Shown here in pieces: positions 31,427 to 40,783 of a stretch of DNA of 64,000 bases. The stretch is taken from contig NZ_VFRR01000005.1 in assembly GCF_006385675.1 (NCBI RefSeq), positions 1-64,000 on the forward strand, written 5' to 3'. A model generated the notes under the pieces. The model saw only the letters and a program-made list of their open reading frames with translations, made no database searches and was not told where the DNA came from. A program made the position numbers and the translations under genes. Every line of letters begins with the position of its first letter. Position 1 is the stretch's first letter. The stretch is from Maribrevibacterium harenarium (lineage in GTDB: Bacteria; Pseudomonadota; Gammaproteobacteria; Pseudomonadales; Marinomonadaceae).

Positions 31427-32863
31427 ATGACCGAGCAGATTGATAAGGCGTTAGCGCGCGAGTACGAAGCAGGGTTTGTCTCCGCGATCGAGTCCGAAAC
31501 CTTCGAAGCAGGGTTGAACGAGGATGTGATACGCCGTATCTCAGAGGTAAAGGGTGAGCCTGAGTGGATGCTAGAATGGCGTCTTAAAGCCTACCGTGTG
31601 TGGTTAGAGATGGAAGAGCCAAGTTGGGCTCACGTAAGTTACCCCAAGATCGATTTTCAAAGCATTTCTTATTACTCTGCACCTAAGAGTATGAAGGACA
31701 AACCAAAGTCATTGGACGAGGTTGATCCAGAACTGCTGCGTACCTACGAAAAGCTAGGTATTCCTCTGGTAGAGCAACAGATGCTTGCTGGTATTGCGGT
31801 AGATGCAGTATTCGATTCTGTGTCGGTAGTCACTACCTTCCGTGAAAAACTAGAAGAAGCAGGGGTTATCTTTTGCCCGATCTCTGAAGCAGTACACAAG
31901 CACCCAGAATTGGTGAAAAAGTATTTGGGTAGCGTCGTACCAACAAAAGACAACTATTACGCTGCTCTCAACTGTGCAGTATTTACTGATGGCTCCTTTG
32001 TCTATATCCCCAAAGGCACCCGTTGCCCGATGGAGCTTTCTACCTATTTCCGTATTAATGAGCAAAATACCGGTCAGTTTGAGCGTACTTTGATCATCGC
32101 TGACGAAGGTTCCTATGTCAGCTACCTCGAAGGTTGTACTGCACCTCAACGTGACGAAAACCAGTTACACGCTGCCGTTGTTGAATTGGTCGCCCTAGAT
32201 GACGCTGAAATTAAATACTCAACAGTTCAGAACTGGTATCCAGGTGATGAAGACGGCAAAGGTGGTATCTACAACTTCGTTACTAAACGTGGCGTGTGTC
32301 ACACCAATGCCAAGATTTCTTGGACCCAAGTGGAAACTGGCTCATCGGTAACCTGGAAGTACCCGAGCTGTGTGCTTAAAGGTGATAACAGTGTAGGCGA
32401 GTTTTACTCAGTGGCGCTGACTCGTGGCCGTCAGCAGGCGGATACTGGTACTAAGATGATTCACATCGGTAAAAACACGCGCTCGACAATTATTTCCAAA
32501 GGTATCTCTGCGGGTAAGAGTAACAATGCCTACCGCGGCCTTGTGCGCATGAATCCAGGTGCTGATGGTGCCCGTAACTTCACCCAATGTGATTCGCTCT
32601 TGATCGGTGATCAGTGTGGCGCCCACACTTTCCCGTATGTAGAGAGTCGCAATCCATCGGCCATTGTCGAGCATGAAGCGACCACCTCTAAAGTAAGTGA
32701 CGATCAGTTGTTCCTGTGTCAGCAACGTGGTCTAGATGCCGAAAAAGCTGTTTCCATGATCGTTAATGGCTTCTGTAAAGAAGTATTCAAAGAGCTTCCG
32801 ATGGAGTTCGCGGTCGAAGCAGGCAAACTTCTTGAAATTAGCCTTGAAGGCTCAGTCGGTTAA
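31427..32863 (+). CDS. sufB: Fe-S cluster assembly scaffold protein SufB
   Basis: This 478-residue core subunit of the SufBC2D scaffold, where Fe-S clusters are built in the cytosol, shows characteristic segments: [90 protein letters not shown] and the C-terminal [22 protein letters not shown], which includes the conserved Cys/Glu region implicated in sulfur acceptance. I chose the ATG at 31427 over a TTG at 31412. It is followed by sufC at 19 bp. Confidence 0.97.
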   Translation: MTEQIDKALAREYEAGFVSAIESETFEAGLNEDVIRRISEVKGEPEWMLEWRLKAYRVWLEMEEPSWAHVSYPKIDFQSISYYSAPKSMKDKPKSLDEVDPELLRTYEKLGIPLVEQQMLAGIAVDAVFDSVSVVTTFREKLEEAGVIFCPISEAVHKHPELVKKYLGSVVPTKDNYYAALNCAVFTDGSFVYIPKGTRCPMELSTYFRINEQNTGQFERTLIIADEGSYVSYLEGCTAPQRDENQLHAAVVELVALDDAEIKYSTVQNWYPGDEDGKGGIYNFVTKRGVCHTNAKISWTQVETGSSVTWKYPSCVLKGDNSVGEFYSVALTRGRQQADTGTKMIHIGKNTRSTIISKGISAGKSNNAYRGLVRMNPGADGARNFTQCDSLLIGDQCGAHTFPYVESRNPSAIVEHEATTSKVSDDQLFLCQQRGLDAEKAVSMIVNGFCKEVFKELPMEFAVEAGKLLEISLEGSVG

Positions 32864-32882
32864 GTTAAGGAACCCGATAAAC

Positions 32883-33668
32883 ATGTCTAACAGCAACGTA
32901 TTACTGTCTATCAAAGACCTACATGCCAGTGTAGAAGAAAAGAACATCCTAAAAGGCCTTAACTTAGAGATTAAGCCTGGTGAAGTGCACGCCATTATGG
33001 GCCCAAATGGTGCCGGTAAAAGTACCACAGGCTACGTGCTATCTGGCCGCGATGGTTATGAAGTGAACAGTGGTAGCGTCACCCTAGATGGGGAAGACCT
33101 GCTAGAAATGGATGTTGAAGAACGCGCCCGAGCTGGCTTGTTCCTAGCTTTCCAATACCCAGTGGAGATCCCTGGGGTAAGCAACCTAGAATTTTTGAAA
33201 GCCTCCGTTGACGCCCAGCGCGAAGCTCGTGGTCAAGAGGCGCTTACTTCTGCCGAGTTCTTGAAGCTGGCGAAGGAAGCCTGCAAGCAAGTGAACCTGC
33301 CTGTTTCCTTCTTGAAGCGTGGCGTCAATGAAGGCTTTTCTGGTGGTGAGAAAAAACGTAACGAAATCATGCAAATGATTTTGCTCCAGCCAAAAGTTTG
33401 CATTCTTGACGAAACGGATTCTGGTTTGGATATCGACGCCATGCAAGTGGTTGCTGAAGGTGTTAACAGTCAGCGTAGCCCAGAGCGCAGCTTTATTGTT
33501 GTGACTCACTATCAGCGTCTGCTGGACTACATCAAGCCCGACTTTGTACACGTATTGGCAGATGGCAAAATTGTGAAAAGCGGTGATGCTTCTTTGGCGA
33601 AAGAGTTGGAAGAGCAAGGCTATGCTTGGCTACAAACTGAGCCACGTGAAGACGAACTAGAGGACTAA
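32883..33668 (+). CDS. sufC: Fe-S assembly ATPase SufC
   Basis: This 261-residue ABC-type ATPase binds SufB and SufD and drives conformational change during cluster assembly. Walker A is GPNGAGKST (about residues 40-48), the signature is FSGGEKKRNEI, Walker B is CILDETDSGLD and the switch His is in VVTHYQRLL. I chose the ATG at 32883 with an AAGGA ribosome-binding site; longer frames read into sufB. It has no membrane partner, as expected for the Suf system. Confidence 0.97.
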   Translation: MSNSNVLLSIKDLHASVEEKNILKGLNLEIKPGEVHAIMGPNGAGKSTTGYVLSGRDGYEVNSGSVTLDGEDLLEMDVEERARAGLFLAFQYPVEIPGVSNLEFLKASVDAQREARGQEALTSAEFLKLAKEACKQVNLPVSFLKRGVNEGFSGGEKKRNEIMQMILLQPKVCILDETDSGLDIDAMQVVAEGVNSQRSPERSFIVVTHYQRLLDYIKPDFVHVLADGKIVKSGDASLAKELEEQGYAWLQTEPREDELED

Positions 33669-33671
33669 TCC

Positions 33672-34895
33672 ATGAGTGAATGGTTACAAGGTGCCATCGC
33701 TCGGGGGCAGCAGGTTCAGGATGGTTTTTCTGATCAGCGTGCCGCCTCTTTGGCATTACTGCAAGAGATCAAATGGCCGAATCGTAAAACCGAGGCATGG
33801 CGTTATACCCCGCTACGTGCAGTAGAGCGCAGCTCGGCTCAGATAAAAGAATTATCTCCTGAGCTAGAACCTGTCTCTATCGCGGATCTCCAGTTTTTGG
33901 AATTGGTATTCGTTGATGGTGTATTGGTGTCTCTGCCGGAAGAATTGCCCGACGGACTTGTCATTGAAATGCAAGAGTCCAGCCTCTTCGGCACCATTAA
34001 GCCTGAGCGTCATATCTTCGGTTTAGTGAATGATGTGTTGGCGGCGGATGTTGCCGTTGTACGAGTAGCTGCTGGAGCGGTGATTGAGCAGCCTTTGCGT
34101 ATCAGTAATCTGATGAGTGAAGGAGCAGAAGGTCACATTCGAGTGCTGGTTGATGTGGCACAAAACGCTAAAGTTACCGTATATGAGCATGCAGAAAGTC
34201 AGTCTGGCTCGTTGACCACCGCCTACACCGAGTTTCGTATTGGTGCTGATGCTACCCTTGAGCACTACCGTTTTGCGTTACAGTCCGGTAATCAAGTTTC
34301 CATCGGCGGCTCCCATTTCTGTCTGTTAGAACGGGCGCAATTAAATAGCACCATTATCGGTTTTGGTAGCGACTTGCAGCGTCTGGACACGGATATTATC
34401 CATCGTGGTGAAAAGGCGGATGCCAAGCTCAACGCCATCTACTTATTAGATGGGCAGGAGCTATTTGACCTGCATGCAAATGTGGAGCACGAGGTTCCAA
34501 ACTGTACGACAGAGGAGAACGTCCGAGGTATAGCGGCGGATCGTAGCCGAGCAGTCTTTAATGGTCGGATTCACATTCATCGTGATGCGCAAAAGACACT
34601 GGCAGAGCTCAATAACCGTAACTTGCTGATGTCGGATAAGGCTGAAATCAACACTAAGCCTGAGTTAGAAATTTACGCCGATGACGTGCGTTGTGCGCAT
34701 GGCGCGACGGTTGCCGAGATCGACAAAAAGGCTCTGTATTACTTACGCAGTCGCGGTCTGACTAAAGGCCAAGCGCAAGTGATGCTGAACTTTGGCTTTA
34801 TCAATGAATTGATTGACCAAATGCCTAACCCTACCTTGGCTGAGTGGGTGCGCCCGATTATCCGCGAGCGTTTTGCTCAAATGGAAGTTAAGTAA
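33672..34895 (+). CDS. sufD: Fe-S assembly protein SufD
   Basis: This 407-residue paralogue of SufB is needed for iron entry into the scaffold. The N-terminus has NRKTEAWRYTPLRAVE, a hallmark of SufD, and the C-terminal core has AVFNGRIHIHRDAQKTLAELNNRNLLMSDKAEINTKPELEIYADDVRCAHGAT, including the conserved His and Cys. Only three bases separate it from sufC. Length and order are typical. Confidence 0.97.
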   Translation: MSEWLQGAIARGQQVQDGFSDQRAASLALLQEIKWPNRKTEAWRYTPLRAVERSSAQIKELSPELEPVSIADLQFLELVFVDGVLVSLPEELPDGLVIEMQESSLFGTIKPERHIFGLVNDVLAADVAVVRVAAGAVIEQPLRISNLMSEGAEGHIRVLVDVAQNAKVTVYEHAESQSGSLTTAYTEFRIGADATLEHYRFALQSGNQVSIGGSHFCLLERAQLNSTIIGFGSDLQRLDTDIIHRGEKADAKLNAIYLLDGQELFDLHANVEHEVPNCTTEENVRGIAADRSRAVFNGRIHIHRDAQKTLAELNNRNLLMSDKAEINTKPELEIYADDVRCAHGATVAEIDKKALYYLRSRGLTKGQAQVMLNFGFINELIDQMPNPTLAEWVRPIIRERFAQMEVK

Positions 34896-34906
34896 GCGAG
34901 AACAGA

Positions 34907-36124
34907 ATGAGCTTTGATGTTGCTTTAGTCCGCGAACAGTTCCCGATCTTGAAACGGGAAATCGATGGTAATCCGCTGATTTATTTAGATAACGCTGCGA
35001 CGACCCAAAAGCCCCAGTGTGTTATTGATGCGCTAGTTGCCTATTACACTGAGTGCAACTCCAATGTGCACCGCGGTGCCCACCGTCTTGCGGACGAAGC
35101 GACCCGTAAGTTTGAAGCGGCTCGTGATATAGTTAAGCACTTTATTAACGCTCCCAAGCGTGAGGAAGTGATTTGGACCAAAGGCACCACTGAAGGTATT
35201 AATATCGTGGCCAATGGCTTAGGCAAATTGCTTAAGCCTGGCGATGAAGTGATCGCTACCGGGATGGAGCATCACGCCAATATCGTCACTTGGCAGCAAG
35301 CCTGTAAGGCTTCTGGTGCAACCTTTCATACGGTGCCGGTGACCGAACAGGGTGAGCTCGACCTAGAGGTATATCAGTCGCTGCTTAACAGTAATACCAA
35401 GTTTGTAGCGTTTCCCCACGTATCTAACGCCCTAGGTACTTTGAATCCGATTAAAGAGCTCACTGCCATGGCGAAAGCAGTGGGGGCGTGGGTGCTGGTC
35501 GATGGTGCCCAAGGTATTGCCCACGGTGGTGTCGATGTGCAAGAAGTCGGCTGTGATTTCTACGCCTTCTCTGGCCACAAAATTTACGGCCCGATGGGGA
35601 TTGGCATTCTGTGGGGGCGTGAAGAATTGCTCTCCGAATGGCCCGTATGGCAAACCGGCGGCGAGATGATTGCTACTGTGACCTTGCAAGATGCCACTTG
35701 GAATGTGTTGCCTTATCGCCTAGAAGCGGGTACTCCGAATGTGGGGGATGCTATCGCCCTAGGCGAAGCTATTCGCTGGTTCAGTGAGTTGGATTTGGTC
35801 GGTGCTGCGGCCCACGAGCAGGCGTTGATTGCCCGGGCTACGGAGCTTGCCCAAGAGGTGGAGGGGCTGCGTATGATTGGTCAAGCTCGCCACAAGGTAG
35901 GTGCATTTAGTTTCGTAATGAGTGAAGGGCATCCTGCCGATATTGGCTTTTTGCTAGATCGTCAAGGTATCGCCATCCGCACTGGTGATCACTGTGCTCA
36001 ACCGTTAATGAATCGCTTTGGCGTGCCGGGCACAGCGCGTATGTCTTTCGCGGTGTATAACACCTTGGAAGAGGTAGAAGCCTTTTTTAAAGCGTTGCGT
36101 AAAGTGCAAATGATGCTCGCTTAG
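34907..36124 (+). CDS. sufS: group II cysteine desulfurase SufS
   Basis: This 405-residue PLP enzyme removes sulfur from cysteine as a persulfide for cluster assembly. Motifs: YLDNAATTQKP near the start, GMEHHANIVTWQ, the PLP Lys in FSGHKIYGPMG (about residue 226) and the short-loop catalytic Cys in RTGDHCAQP (about Cys363). The RxGxxCA context identifies group II (SufS) rather than group I (IscS). SufE, its activator, lies 1 kb downstream. Confidence 0.97.
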   Translation: MSFDVALVREQFPILKREIDGNPLIYLDNAATTQKPQCVIDALVAYYTECNSNVHRGAHRLADEATRKFEAARDIVKHFINAPKREEVIWTKGTTEGINIVANGLGKLLKPGDEVIATGMEHHANIVTWQQACKASGATFHTVPVTEQGELDLEVYQSLLNSNTKFVAFPHVSNALGTLNPIKELTAMAKAVGAWVLVDGAQGIAHGGVDVQEVGCDFYAFSGHKIYGPMGIGILWGREELLSEWPVWQTGGEMIATVTLQDATWNVLPYRLEAGTPNVGDAIALGEAIRWFSELDLVGAAAHEQALIARATELAQEVEGLRMIGQARHKVGAFSFVMSEGHPADIGFLLDRQGIAIRTGDHCAQPLMNRFGVPGTARMSFAVYNTLEEVEAFFKALRKVQMMLA

Positions 36125-36136
36125 GAGTAGTACAAA

Positions 36137-36481
36137 ATGACAGAGACTTTTGACCCGAATCAGCCCATTACCCTGACTAAATCTGCCAATCGTTTCTTTG
36201 CTGGTAAATTGACGGCAGAGGCTGATATGGTGCGTCTAAGCACCAAAGAAAGCGGCTGTACCGGTTATGCTTATGTGTTGGATATTGTCAGTGCTCCCGA
36301 GCCTGGTGATGTGGTACTAAATTGCGATGGCATCAAGCTCGCGATTGATGATGAATCTTTAAATCTTTTGCGCGGTACGGAAATTGATCTAGTGCGCGAA
36401 GGCGTGAATCAAGTCGTCAAATTTAACAACCCTAACGTCGTAGCTGAGTGTGGCTGTGGCGAAAGTTTTAGTGTGAATTAA
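36137..36481 (+). CDS. sufA: A-type Fe-S carrier protein (SufA-like)
   Basis: This 114-residue HesB/IscA-type carrier transfers clusters from SufBCD to apo-proteins. The three cluster-binding Cys are visible: Cys41 in KESGCTGYAY, and Cys105 and Cys107 in AECGCGESF. Twelve bases separate it from sufS. Its position last among the scaffold genes, rather than first as in E. coli sufABCDSE, is common in other gammaproteobacterial suf operons. Confidence 0.93.
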   Translation: MTETFDPNQPITLTKSANRFFAGKLTAEADMVRLSTKESGCTGYAYVLDIVSAPEPGDVVLNCDGIKLAIDDESLNLLRGTEIDLVREGVNQVVKFNNPNVVAECGCGESFSVN

Positions 36482-36482
36482 C

Positions 36483-37013
36483 ATGCAAAAAATGGTCGTA
36501 ACCCAGCGTGATTGTCCTGCACGCCGGGTACCAAGTGGTGACCCAACAGTCATTCCTGCCGGGCAATTTATCACTATCAATCAAGCCCTAGGCGGAAATT
36601 ATACGGTGACGTTTCAGGGCAACATGTTGCGCATTGACGGCACCGATGCGGATGCTATCGGCCAAGAAGCAGAAGTACTAAATTTCACCGATGACGGTTC
36701 TGGTCAGATTAATGAACAGCAGGTTTGGCAAGCACTCGATAGTGTGTATGACCCGGAAATTCCGATCAGTCTAGTATCACTAGGGCTGATTTATAAAGTG
36801 GATGTCAATCAGACCGAGAAGCGGGTCACGATTGATATGACACTGACTGCACCAGGTTGCGGCATGGGGCCGGTATTAGTGAGTGACGTGAAATATCGAG
36901 TTGCTAAGGTGCCAAATGTTGCCGCTGTTCACGTTGAGTTGGTGTTTGATCCGCCTTGGTCGAGAGAGATGATGAGCGAAGAAGCCCAATTGGAAGCGGG
37001 TTTGTTTTTCTGA
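36483..37013 (+). CDS. sufT: SufT, Fe-S maturation factor with MIP18 (DUF59) domain
   Basis: The protein has 176 residues. The N-terminal SufT-specific part is RRVPSGDPTVIPAGQFITINQALGGNYTVTFQGNMLRI. The C-terminal DUF59/MIP18 domain has VWQALDSVYDPEIPISLVSLGLIYKVDV and the conserved Cys in LTAPGCGMGPVLVSDV. Such proteins assist delivery of clusters to specific targets, especially under high demand. The ATG follows the sufA stop by one base, implying translational coupling. A terminator follows. Confidence 0.93.
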   Translation: MQKMVVTQRDCPARRVPSGDPTVIPAGQFITINQALGGNYTVTFQGNMLRIDGTDADAIGQEAEVLNFTDDGSGQINEQQVWQALDSVYDPEIPISLVSLGLIYKVDVNQTEKRVTIDMTLTAPGCGMGPVLVSDVKYRVAKVPNVAAVHVELVFDPPWSREMMSEEAQLEAGLFF

Positions 37014-37047
37014 TTTAGAAATCGCTTACTAAAGTCCTTATAATGAC

Positions 37048-37075
37048 AAACGGCCTAAGCAGGGCCGTTTTTCTT
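37048..37075 (+). terminator. terminator between sufT and sufE
   Basis: AAACGGCC and GGCCGTTT pair around a short loop and are followed by a T-rich tail. A TATAAT sequence lies just upstream at 37039-37044 without a clear -35. sufE and iscS may therefore be a separate or attenuated transcript. Confidence 0.82.
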
Positions 37076-37100
37076 TTGTTCAAACTACAGAGAGGCCCAC

Positions 37101-37514
37101 ATGTCACTACCGACGCCAGAAGAGATCATCGATGATATTTCCTTCTTTGATGACTGGGAGGAAAAGTACAAATACATCATCGATCTGGGGAAATCGTTGC
37201 CGCAGTTCGAGGAAGCGTGGCGTACACCTGAGCGTCTTGTAAAAGGCTGCCAGAGCAATGTGTGGATTCAGCCACATACTGAAGGGGAGCTATTGTCCTT
37301 TAGTGTCGATAGTGACGCTGTGATCGTGCGGGGGCTGCTCGGTGTAGTGCTGGCTGCCTATGATCAGAAAACACCTGCTCAGATTCTCGGTTTCGATATT
37401 GATCAGTACTTCAGTGACTTGGATCTTGAGCGTCACTTGAGCCCGACTCGTGGTAACGGTTTACGTGCTATTGTCGGCCGTATTCAAGGGCTTGCTCAGT
37501 CGGTTAGCCAGTAA
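37101..37514 (+). CDS. sufE: SufE, sulfur-acceptor protein
   Basis: The protein has 137 residues. It accepts persulfide sulfur from SufS and passes it to SufB. The acceptor Cys50 lies in [12 protein letters not shown], the hallmark of SufE/CsdE. The N-terminus ([31 protein letters not shown]) is also typical. It lies 25 bp before iscS, beyond the terminator that ends the main suf operon, so it could serve either desulfurase. Confidence 0.95.
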   Translation: MSLPTPEEIIDDISFFDDWEEKYKYIIDLGKSLPQFEEAWRTPERLVKGCQSNVWIQPHTEGELLSFSVDSDAVIVRGLLGVVLAAYDQKTPAQILGFDIDQYFSDLDLERHLSPTRGNGLRAIVGRIQGLAQSVSQ

Positions 37515-37539
37515 TCCATTTCTAAACAAGGGGAGTGTC

Positions 37540-38691
37540 ATGCAGACGCCGGTATATTTAGACAATTCTGCCACCACGCCAGTTGATCCGCGTGTAGCGG
37601 AAAAAATGATGGCTTGCCTCACCCAAGATGGCAATTTTGGTAATCCTGCCTCCCGCTCCCATCTATACGGTTGGCGGGCAGAAGAAGCGGTGGAAGAGGC
37701 TCGTTTGCAGGTGGCCGAGCTGATTGGTGCGGACGCACGGGAAATTGTCTGGACATCTGGTGCGACGGAGGCCAATAACTTAGCCATCAAAGGGGTTGCC
37801 CTAGCGAACCAGAAGAAAGGTCGCCATATCATCACCTCATTGATTGAGCACAAAGCGGTACTAGACCCTTGCCGTCAGTTAGAAAAACAAGGCTTTGAGG
37901 TGACCTATTTAACACCCAATGGGTTAGGTGAAATTACCGTCGACATGGTCATTGCCGCTTTGCGAGAGGACACCATTCTAGTGTCCCTAATGCATGGCAA
38001 CAACGAGCTAGGGGTATTAACAGACATTGCTGCTATTGGTGCAGAAACCCGCCGTCGCGGTATTTACTTACACGTGGATGGCGCACAAACCACCGGTAAG
38101 GTGGCGATTGATGTTAATGGTATGAATATCGACCTAATGTCTTTGACGGCTCATAAAACCTACGGTCCGAAGGGGATTGGTGCGCTCTATGTGCGACGTT
38201 CTCCAAAAGTGAACTTAGAAGCACAAATACACGGTGGTGGCCACGAGCGGGGGATGCGGTCGGGGACCTTAGCCACTCACCAGATCGTGGGGATGGGGGA
38301 GGCCTTTGCCCTAGCGAAAGAACATATGGAAGCAGATGCTCAGCGTATCCGTGGACTGCGTGAGCGCCTCTGGACGGGGCTGCAAGAGCTTGGCGGTGTT
38401 CATCTAAACGGTGCCAGTGAACAGCGGGTGGCTGGCGTAATTAACGTCGGGTTTGATGGTGTTGACGGAGAAGTGCTGCTGATGTCCTTGACTGATATTG
38501 CCGTTTCTTCCGGCTCGGCTTGTACTTCGGCTAGTGTTGAACCGTCTTACGTATTGAAAGCCATAGGTTTAAGTAATGAGCTGGCCCATGCCTCACTGCG
38601 ATTATCCGTGGGTCGTTTTACGACGGAAGAAGAAGTGGATTTTGCGGTAAAGACCATAGGGAATGCAGTGACGCAACTAAGAGCCGTCTAA
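37540..38691 (+). CDS. iscS: group I cysteine desulfurase (IscS/NifS type)
   Basis: This 383-residue PLP enzyme releases sulfur from cysteine for clusters, tRNA thiolation and cofactors. Motifs: [14 protein letters not shown], the PLP Lys in [11 protein letters not shown] (about residue 206), [12 protein letters not shown] and the long-loop catalytic Cys328 in [17 protein letters not shown]. That SGSACTS context marks group I; SufS at 34907-36124 is group II. I chose the ATG at 37540, preceded by AGGGGAG; the frame from 37450 overlaps sufE. No iscU, iscA, hscA, hscB or fdx is present beside it. Confidence 0.92.
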   Translation: MQTPVYLDNSATTPVDPRVAEKMMACLTQDGNFGNPASRSHLYGWRAEEAVEEARLQVAELIGADAREIVWTSGATEANNLAIKGVALANQKKGRHIITSLIEHKAVLDPCRQLEKQGFEVTYLTPNGLGEITVDMVIAALREDTILVSLMHGNNELGVLTDIAAIGAETRRRGIYLHVDGAQTTGKVAIDVNGMNIDLMSLTAHKTYGPKGIGALYVRRSPKVNLEAQIHGGGHERGMRSGTLATHQIVGMGEAFALAKEHMEADAQRIRGLRERLWTGLQELGGVHLNGASEQRVAGVINVGFDGVDGEVLLMSLTDIAVSSGSACTSASVEPSYVLKAIGLSNELAHASLRLSVGRFTTEEEVDFAVKTIGNAVTQLRAV

Positions 38692-38707
38692 TTTTCAGTG
38701 AAAGTCA

Positions 38708-38736
38708 TGTGATTTTCATACAGACATGCGTATAAT
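38708..38736 (+). promoter_or_regulatory. probable ndk promoter
   Basis: A perfect -10 TATAAT (38731-38736) lies 69 bp before the ndk ATG. The -35 (TGTGAT, 17-bp spacing) is weak. The following gene has highly optimised codons, consistent with strong expression. Confidence 0.5.
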
Positions 38737-38804
38737 CCGCACGCAAACTTTTTCGTTGGGGTAGTGTGAGAAACCTACCCACAAAATATAACTTGGAGAT
38801 TAAC

Positions 38805-39212
38805 ATGGCGCTAGAACGCACTCTATCTATCATCAAACCAGACGCTGTTGCTAAAAACGTTATCGGTGAAATCTACTCTCGTTTCGAGCGTGCTGGTCTG
38901 AAAATCGTTGAAGCGAAAATGATCCAACTAGACGACGAGCTAGCTGGTGGCTTCTACGCTGAGCACAAAGAGCGTCCATTCTACAAAGATTTGGTTGCTT
39001 TCATGACTTCTGGTCCAGTTGTTGTATCTGTTCTTGAAGGTGAAAACGCAGTTGCTCGTCACCGTGAGCTAATGGGTGCCACTAACCCTAAAGAAGCTGC
39101 TGCTGGTACTTTGCGTGCTGACTACGCTGAGTCTATCGACGCGAACGCTGTTCACGGTTCTGACTCTGCCGCTTCTGCTGAGCGCGAAATCAACTACTTC
39201 TTCGGTAAGTAA
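38805..39212 (+). CDS. ndk: nucleoside diphosphate kinase
   Basis: This 135-residue enzyme equilibrates nucleoside di- and triphosphates through a phospho-His intermediate. It has [20 protein letters not shown] at the start and [20 protein letters not shown], with the catalytic His in the VHGSDS motif. It is a few residues shorter at the C-terminus than E. coli Ndk. I chose the ATG at 38805, with a TTGGAG ribosome-binding site. Codon use is strongly biased, as for a highly expressed gene. Two tandem terminators follow. Confidence 0.97.
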   Translation: MALERTLSIIKPDAVAKNVIGEIYSRFERAGLKIVEAKMIQLDDELAGGFYAEHKERPFYKDLVAFMTSGPVVVSVLEGENAVARHRELMGATNPKEAAAGTLRADYAESIDANAVHGSDSAASAEREINYFFGK

Positions 39213-39245
39213 TTGATCTGATTGCAATCAGTTTAACTGGTTGGA

Positions 39246-39287
39246 AAATAAGCGGGCCTATCTCCATAGATTGCCCGCTTATTTTTT
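39246..39287 (+). terminator. first terminator after ndk
   Basis: AAATAAGCGGG pairs with CCCGCTTATTT around an 18-nt loop, followed by a T run. Confidence 0.82.
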
Positions 39288-39290
39288 AGA

Positions 39291-39327
39291 GGCTTCTGAA
39301 AAGCACTCTCTTTTCAGAAGCTTTTTT
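39291..39327 (+). terminator. second, tandem terminator after ndk
   Basis: GCTTCTGAAAAG (39292-39303) and CTTTTCAGAAGC (39310-39321) are perfectly complementary over 12 bp and followed by six T. Confidence 0.9.
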
Positions 39328-39364
39328 GTCTACACTATATGCACTAACCGCAGTGATTTGAGCT

Positions 39365-40483
39365 ATGACCGACACACAGAAAGTAAACTTACTAGGCCTA
39401 TCCCCAGACAAACTGATCGAATTCTTTGAGTCTATCGGTGAAAAGAAATTCCGTGCTACTCAGGTGATGAAATGGATTCACCAAAAAGGTGCCGAAAGTT
39501 TTGAGGAAATGACCGACGTCAGTAAGAAGTTACGGGCGAAATTAGAAGATATTTGTGAAATTCGGGCGCCAGAAATTGTGTCACAGAATATTTCTAATGA
39601 TGGTACACGTAAGTGGGTCATTCGCACCGCAGGCGGCGGTAACAACTGTGTTGAGGCGGTGCTGATTCCAGACGGCGAACGGGCGACACTTTGCGTTTCT
39701 TCGCAAGTGGGTTGTTCTCTAGATTGTAGCTTTTGTTCCACCGGTAAGCAGGGCTTTAACCGTAATCTCACTGCGGCTGAAATTATCGGCCAGGTATGGA
39801 TTGCGATTAAGTCATTTGGTCCGATGGATCACAATGGCCCCCGTCGTGTGACCAACGTAGTGATGATGGGGATGGGTGAGCCCCTGATGAACTTTGAGCC
39901 TGTCGTCGACGCCATGACCCTAATGATGCATGACAATGCCTATGGCTTATCTAAGCGTCGCGTGACGTTAAGTACTTCTGGTGTAGTGCCGCGTATTTAT
40001 GATCTTGTAAAGCGAACCGATGTTTCTTTGGCTATTTCTTTGCATGCCCCTAACAACCAACTGCGCAATGAGTTAGTGCCGATCAATAAAAAGTACCCTA
40101 TTGAAGAGTTGCTAGCGGCCTGCCAGCACTACTTGGATAACCTGCCGGATAAGCGTCATATTACCATTGAATATACCGTCATTGCCGGTGTGAATGACCA
40201 AGAGCATCACGCCCATGAGTTGGCGAAGTTGTTAGAAAACCTAGAATGTAAGATTAATTTAATCCCATTCAATCCGTTCCCAAATTCTGGCTACGAGAAA
40301 CCCTCTAATAACCAGACCCGTCGCTTCCAGAAGATCTTGGCTGATGCCGGTTACACGGTAACGGTTCGTACGACTCGTGGTGATGATATCGATGCGGCCT
40401 GTGGTCAGTTGGTCGGGGATTTCCTTGATCGTACCAGACGCTCTGATAAGTACATTGAACTGAAACAGGTCACCGATAATTAG
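39365..40483 (+). CDS. rlmN: RlmN, 23S rRNA A2503/tRNA A37 C2-methyltransferase
   Basis: This 372-residue radical-SAM methyltransferase modifies adenine C2 in 23S rRNA and some tRNAs. The cluster-binding Cys are 117, 121 and 124 in [16 protein letters not shown]. The methyl-carrying Cys is about residue 346 in [11 protein letters not shown], and Cys110 lies in RATLCVSSQ; both correspond to the E. coli pattern. GMGEPLMNF is also conserved. It opens the rlmN-rodZ-ispG-hisS block. pilF, often the next gene in relatives, is not present. Confidence 0.97.
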   Translation: MTDTQKVNLLGLSPDKLIEFFESIGEKKFRATQVMKWIHQKGAESFEEMTDVSKKLRAKLEDICEIRAPEIVSQNISNDGTRKWVIRTAGGGNNCVEAVLIPDGERATLCVSSQVGCSLDCSFCSTGKQGFNRNLTAAEIIGQVWIAIKSFGPMDHNGPRRVTNVVMMGMGEPLMNFEPVVDAMTLMMHDNAYGLSKRRVTLSTSGVVPRIYDLVKRTDVSLAISLHAPNNQLRNELVPINKKYPIEELLAACQHYLDNLPDKRHITIEYTVIAGVNDQEHHAHELAKLLENLECKINLIPFNPFPNSGYEKPSNNQTRRFQKILADAGYTVTVRTTRGDDIDAACGQLVGDFLDRTRRSDKYIELKQVTDN

Positions 40484-40783
40484 TATACAAATTGTGGGGG
40501 AATGGCTCCGGTTATTGGGTGTTCCCCTCCATTTTGTGGCAAATGATCGTCTAATTGAAAAGAAATTAGGCTTTTATGTGTAAGAGGTTTGAAGGCAGCG
40601 TACAATCTTGATTTAATACCGACTAACAACAGAGTTGGCCTGTTATTTTTACCGTGGGCTCCGAGCTTTTGCTTATTTTAGGTGCTTCTTCCAGTCAATT
40701 GTTGCCACTACATCGGCGCAGTTTAGACCTTTTTGGTGGAAGGCCGTGGCCATCTGTATGCCCACTACCATCAAGGTATCGCC
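40484..40783 (+). other. 300-bp gene-free region between rlmN and rodZ
   Basis: No plausible gene or recognisable remnant of pilF was found on either strand. GGGGGAATGGC...GTTCCCCTCC (about 40495-40528) can form a stem and might end the rlmN transcript, although no T run follows closely. The remainder presumably holds the rodZ promoter, which I cannot place with confidence. Confidence 0.5.

Noticed and set aside
38805-39212. Truncation of ndk
   Set aside because: The C-terminus is only a few residues shorter than in E. coli, the catalytic VHGSDS motif is intact, and length variation of this kind is normal.
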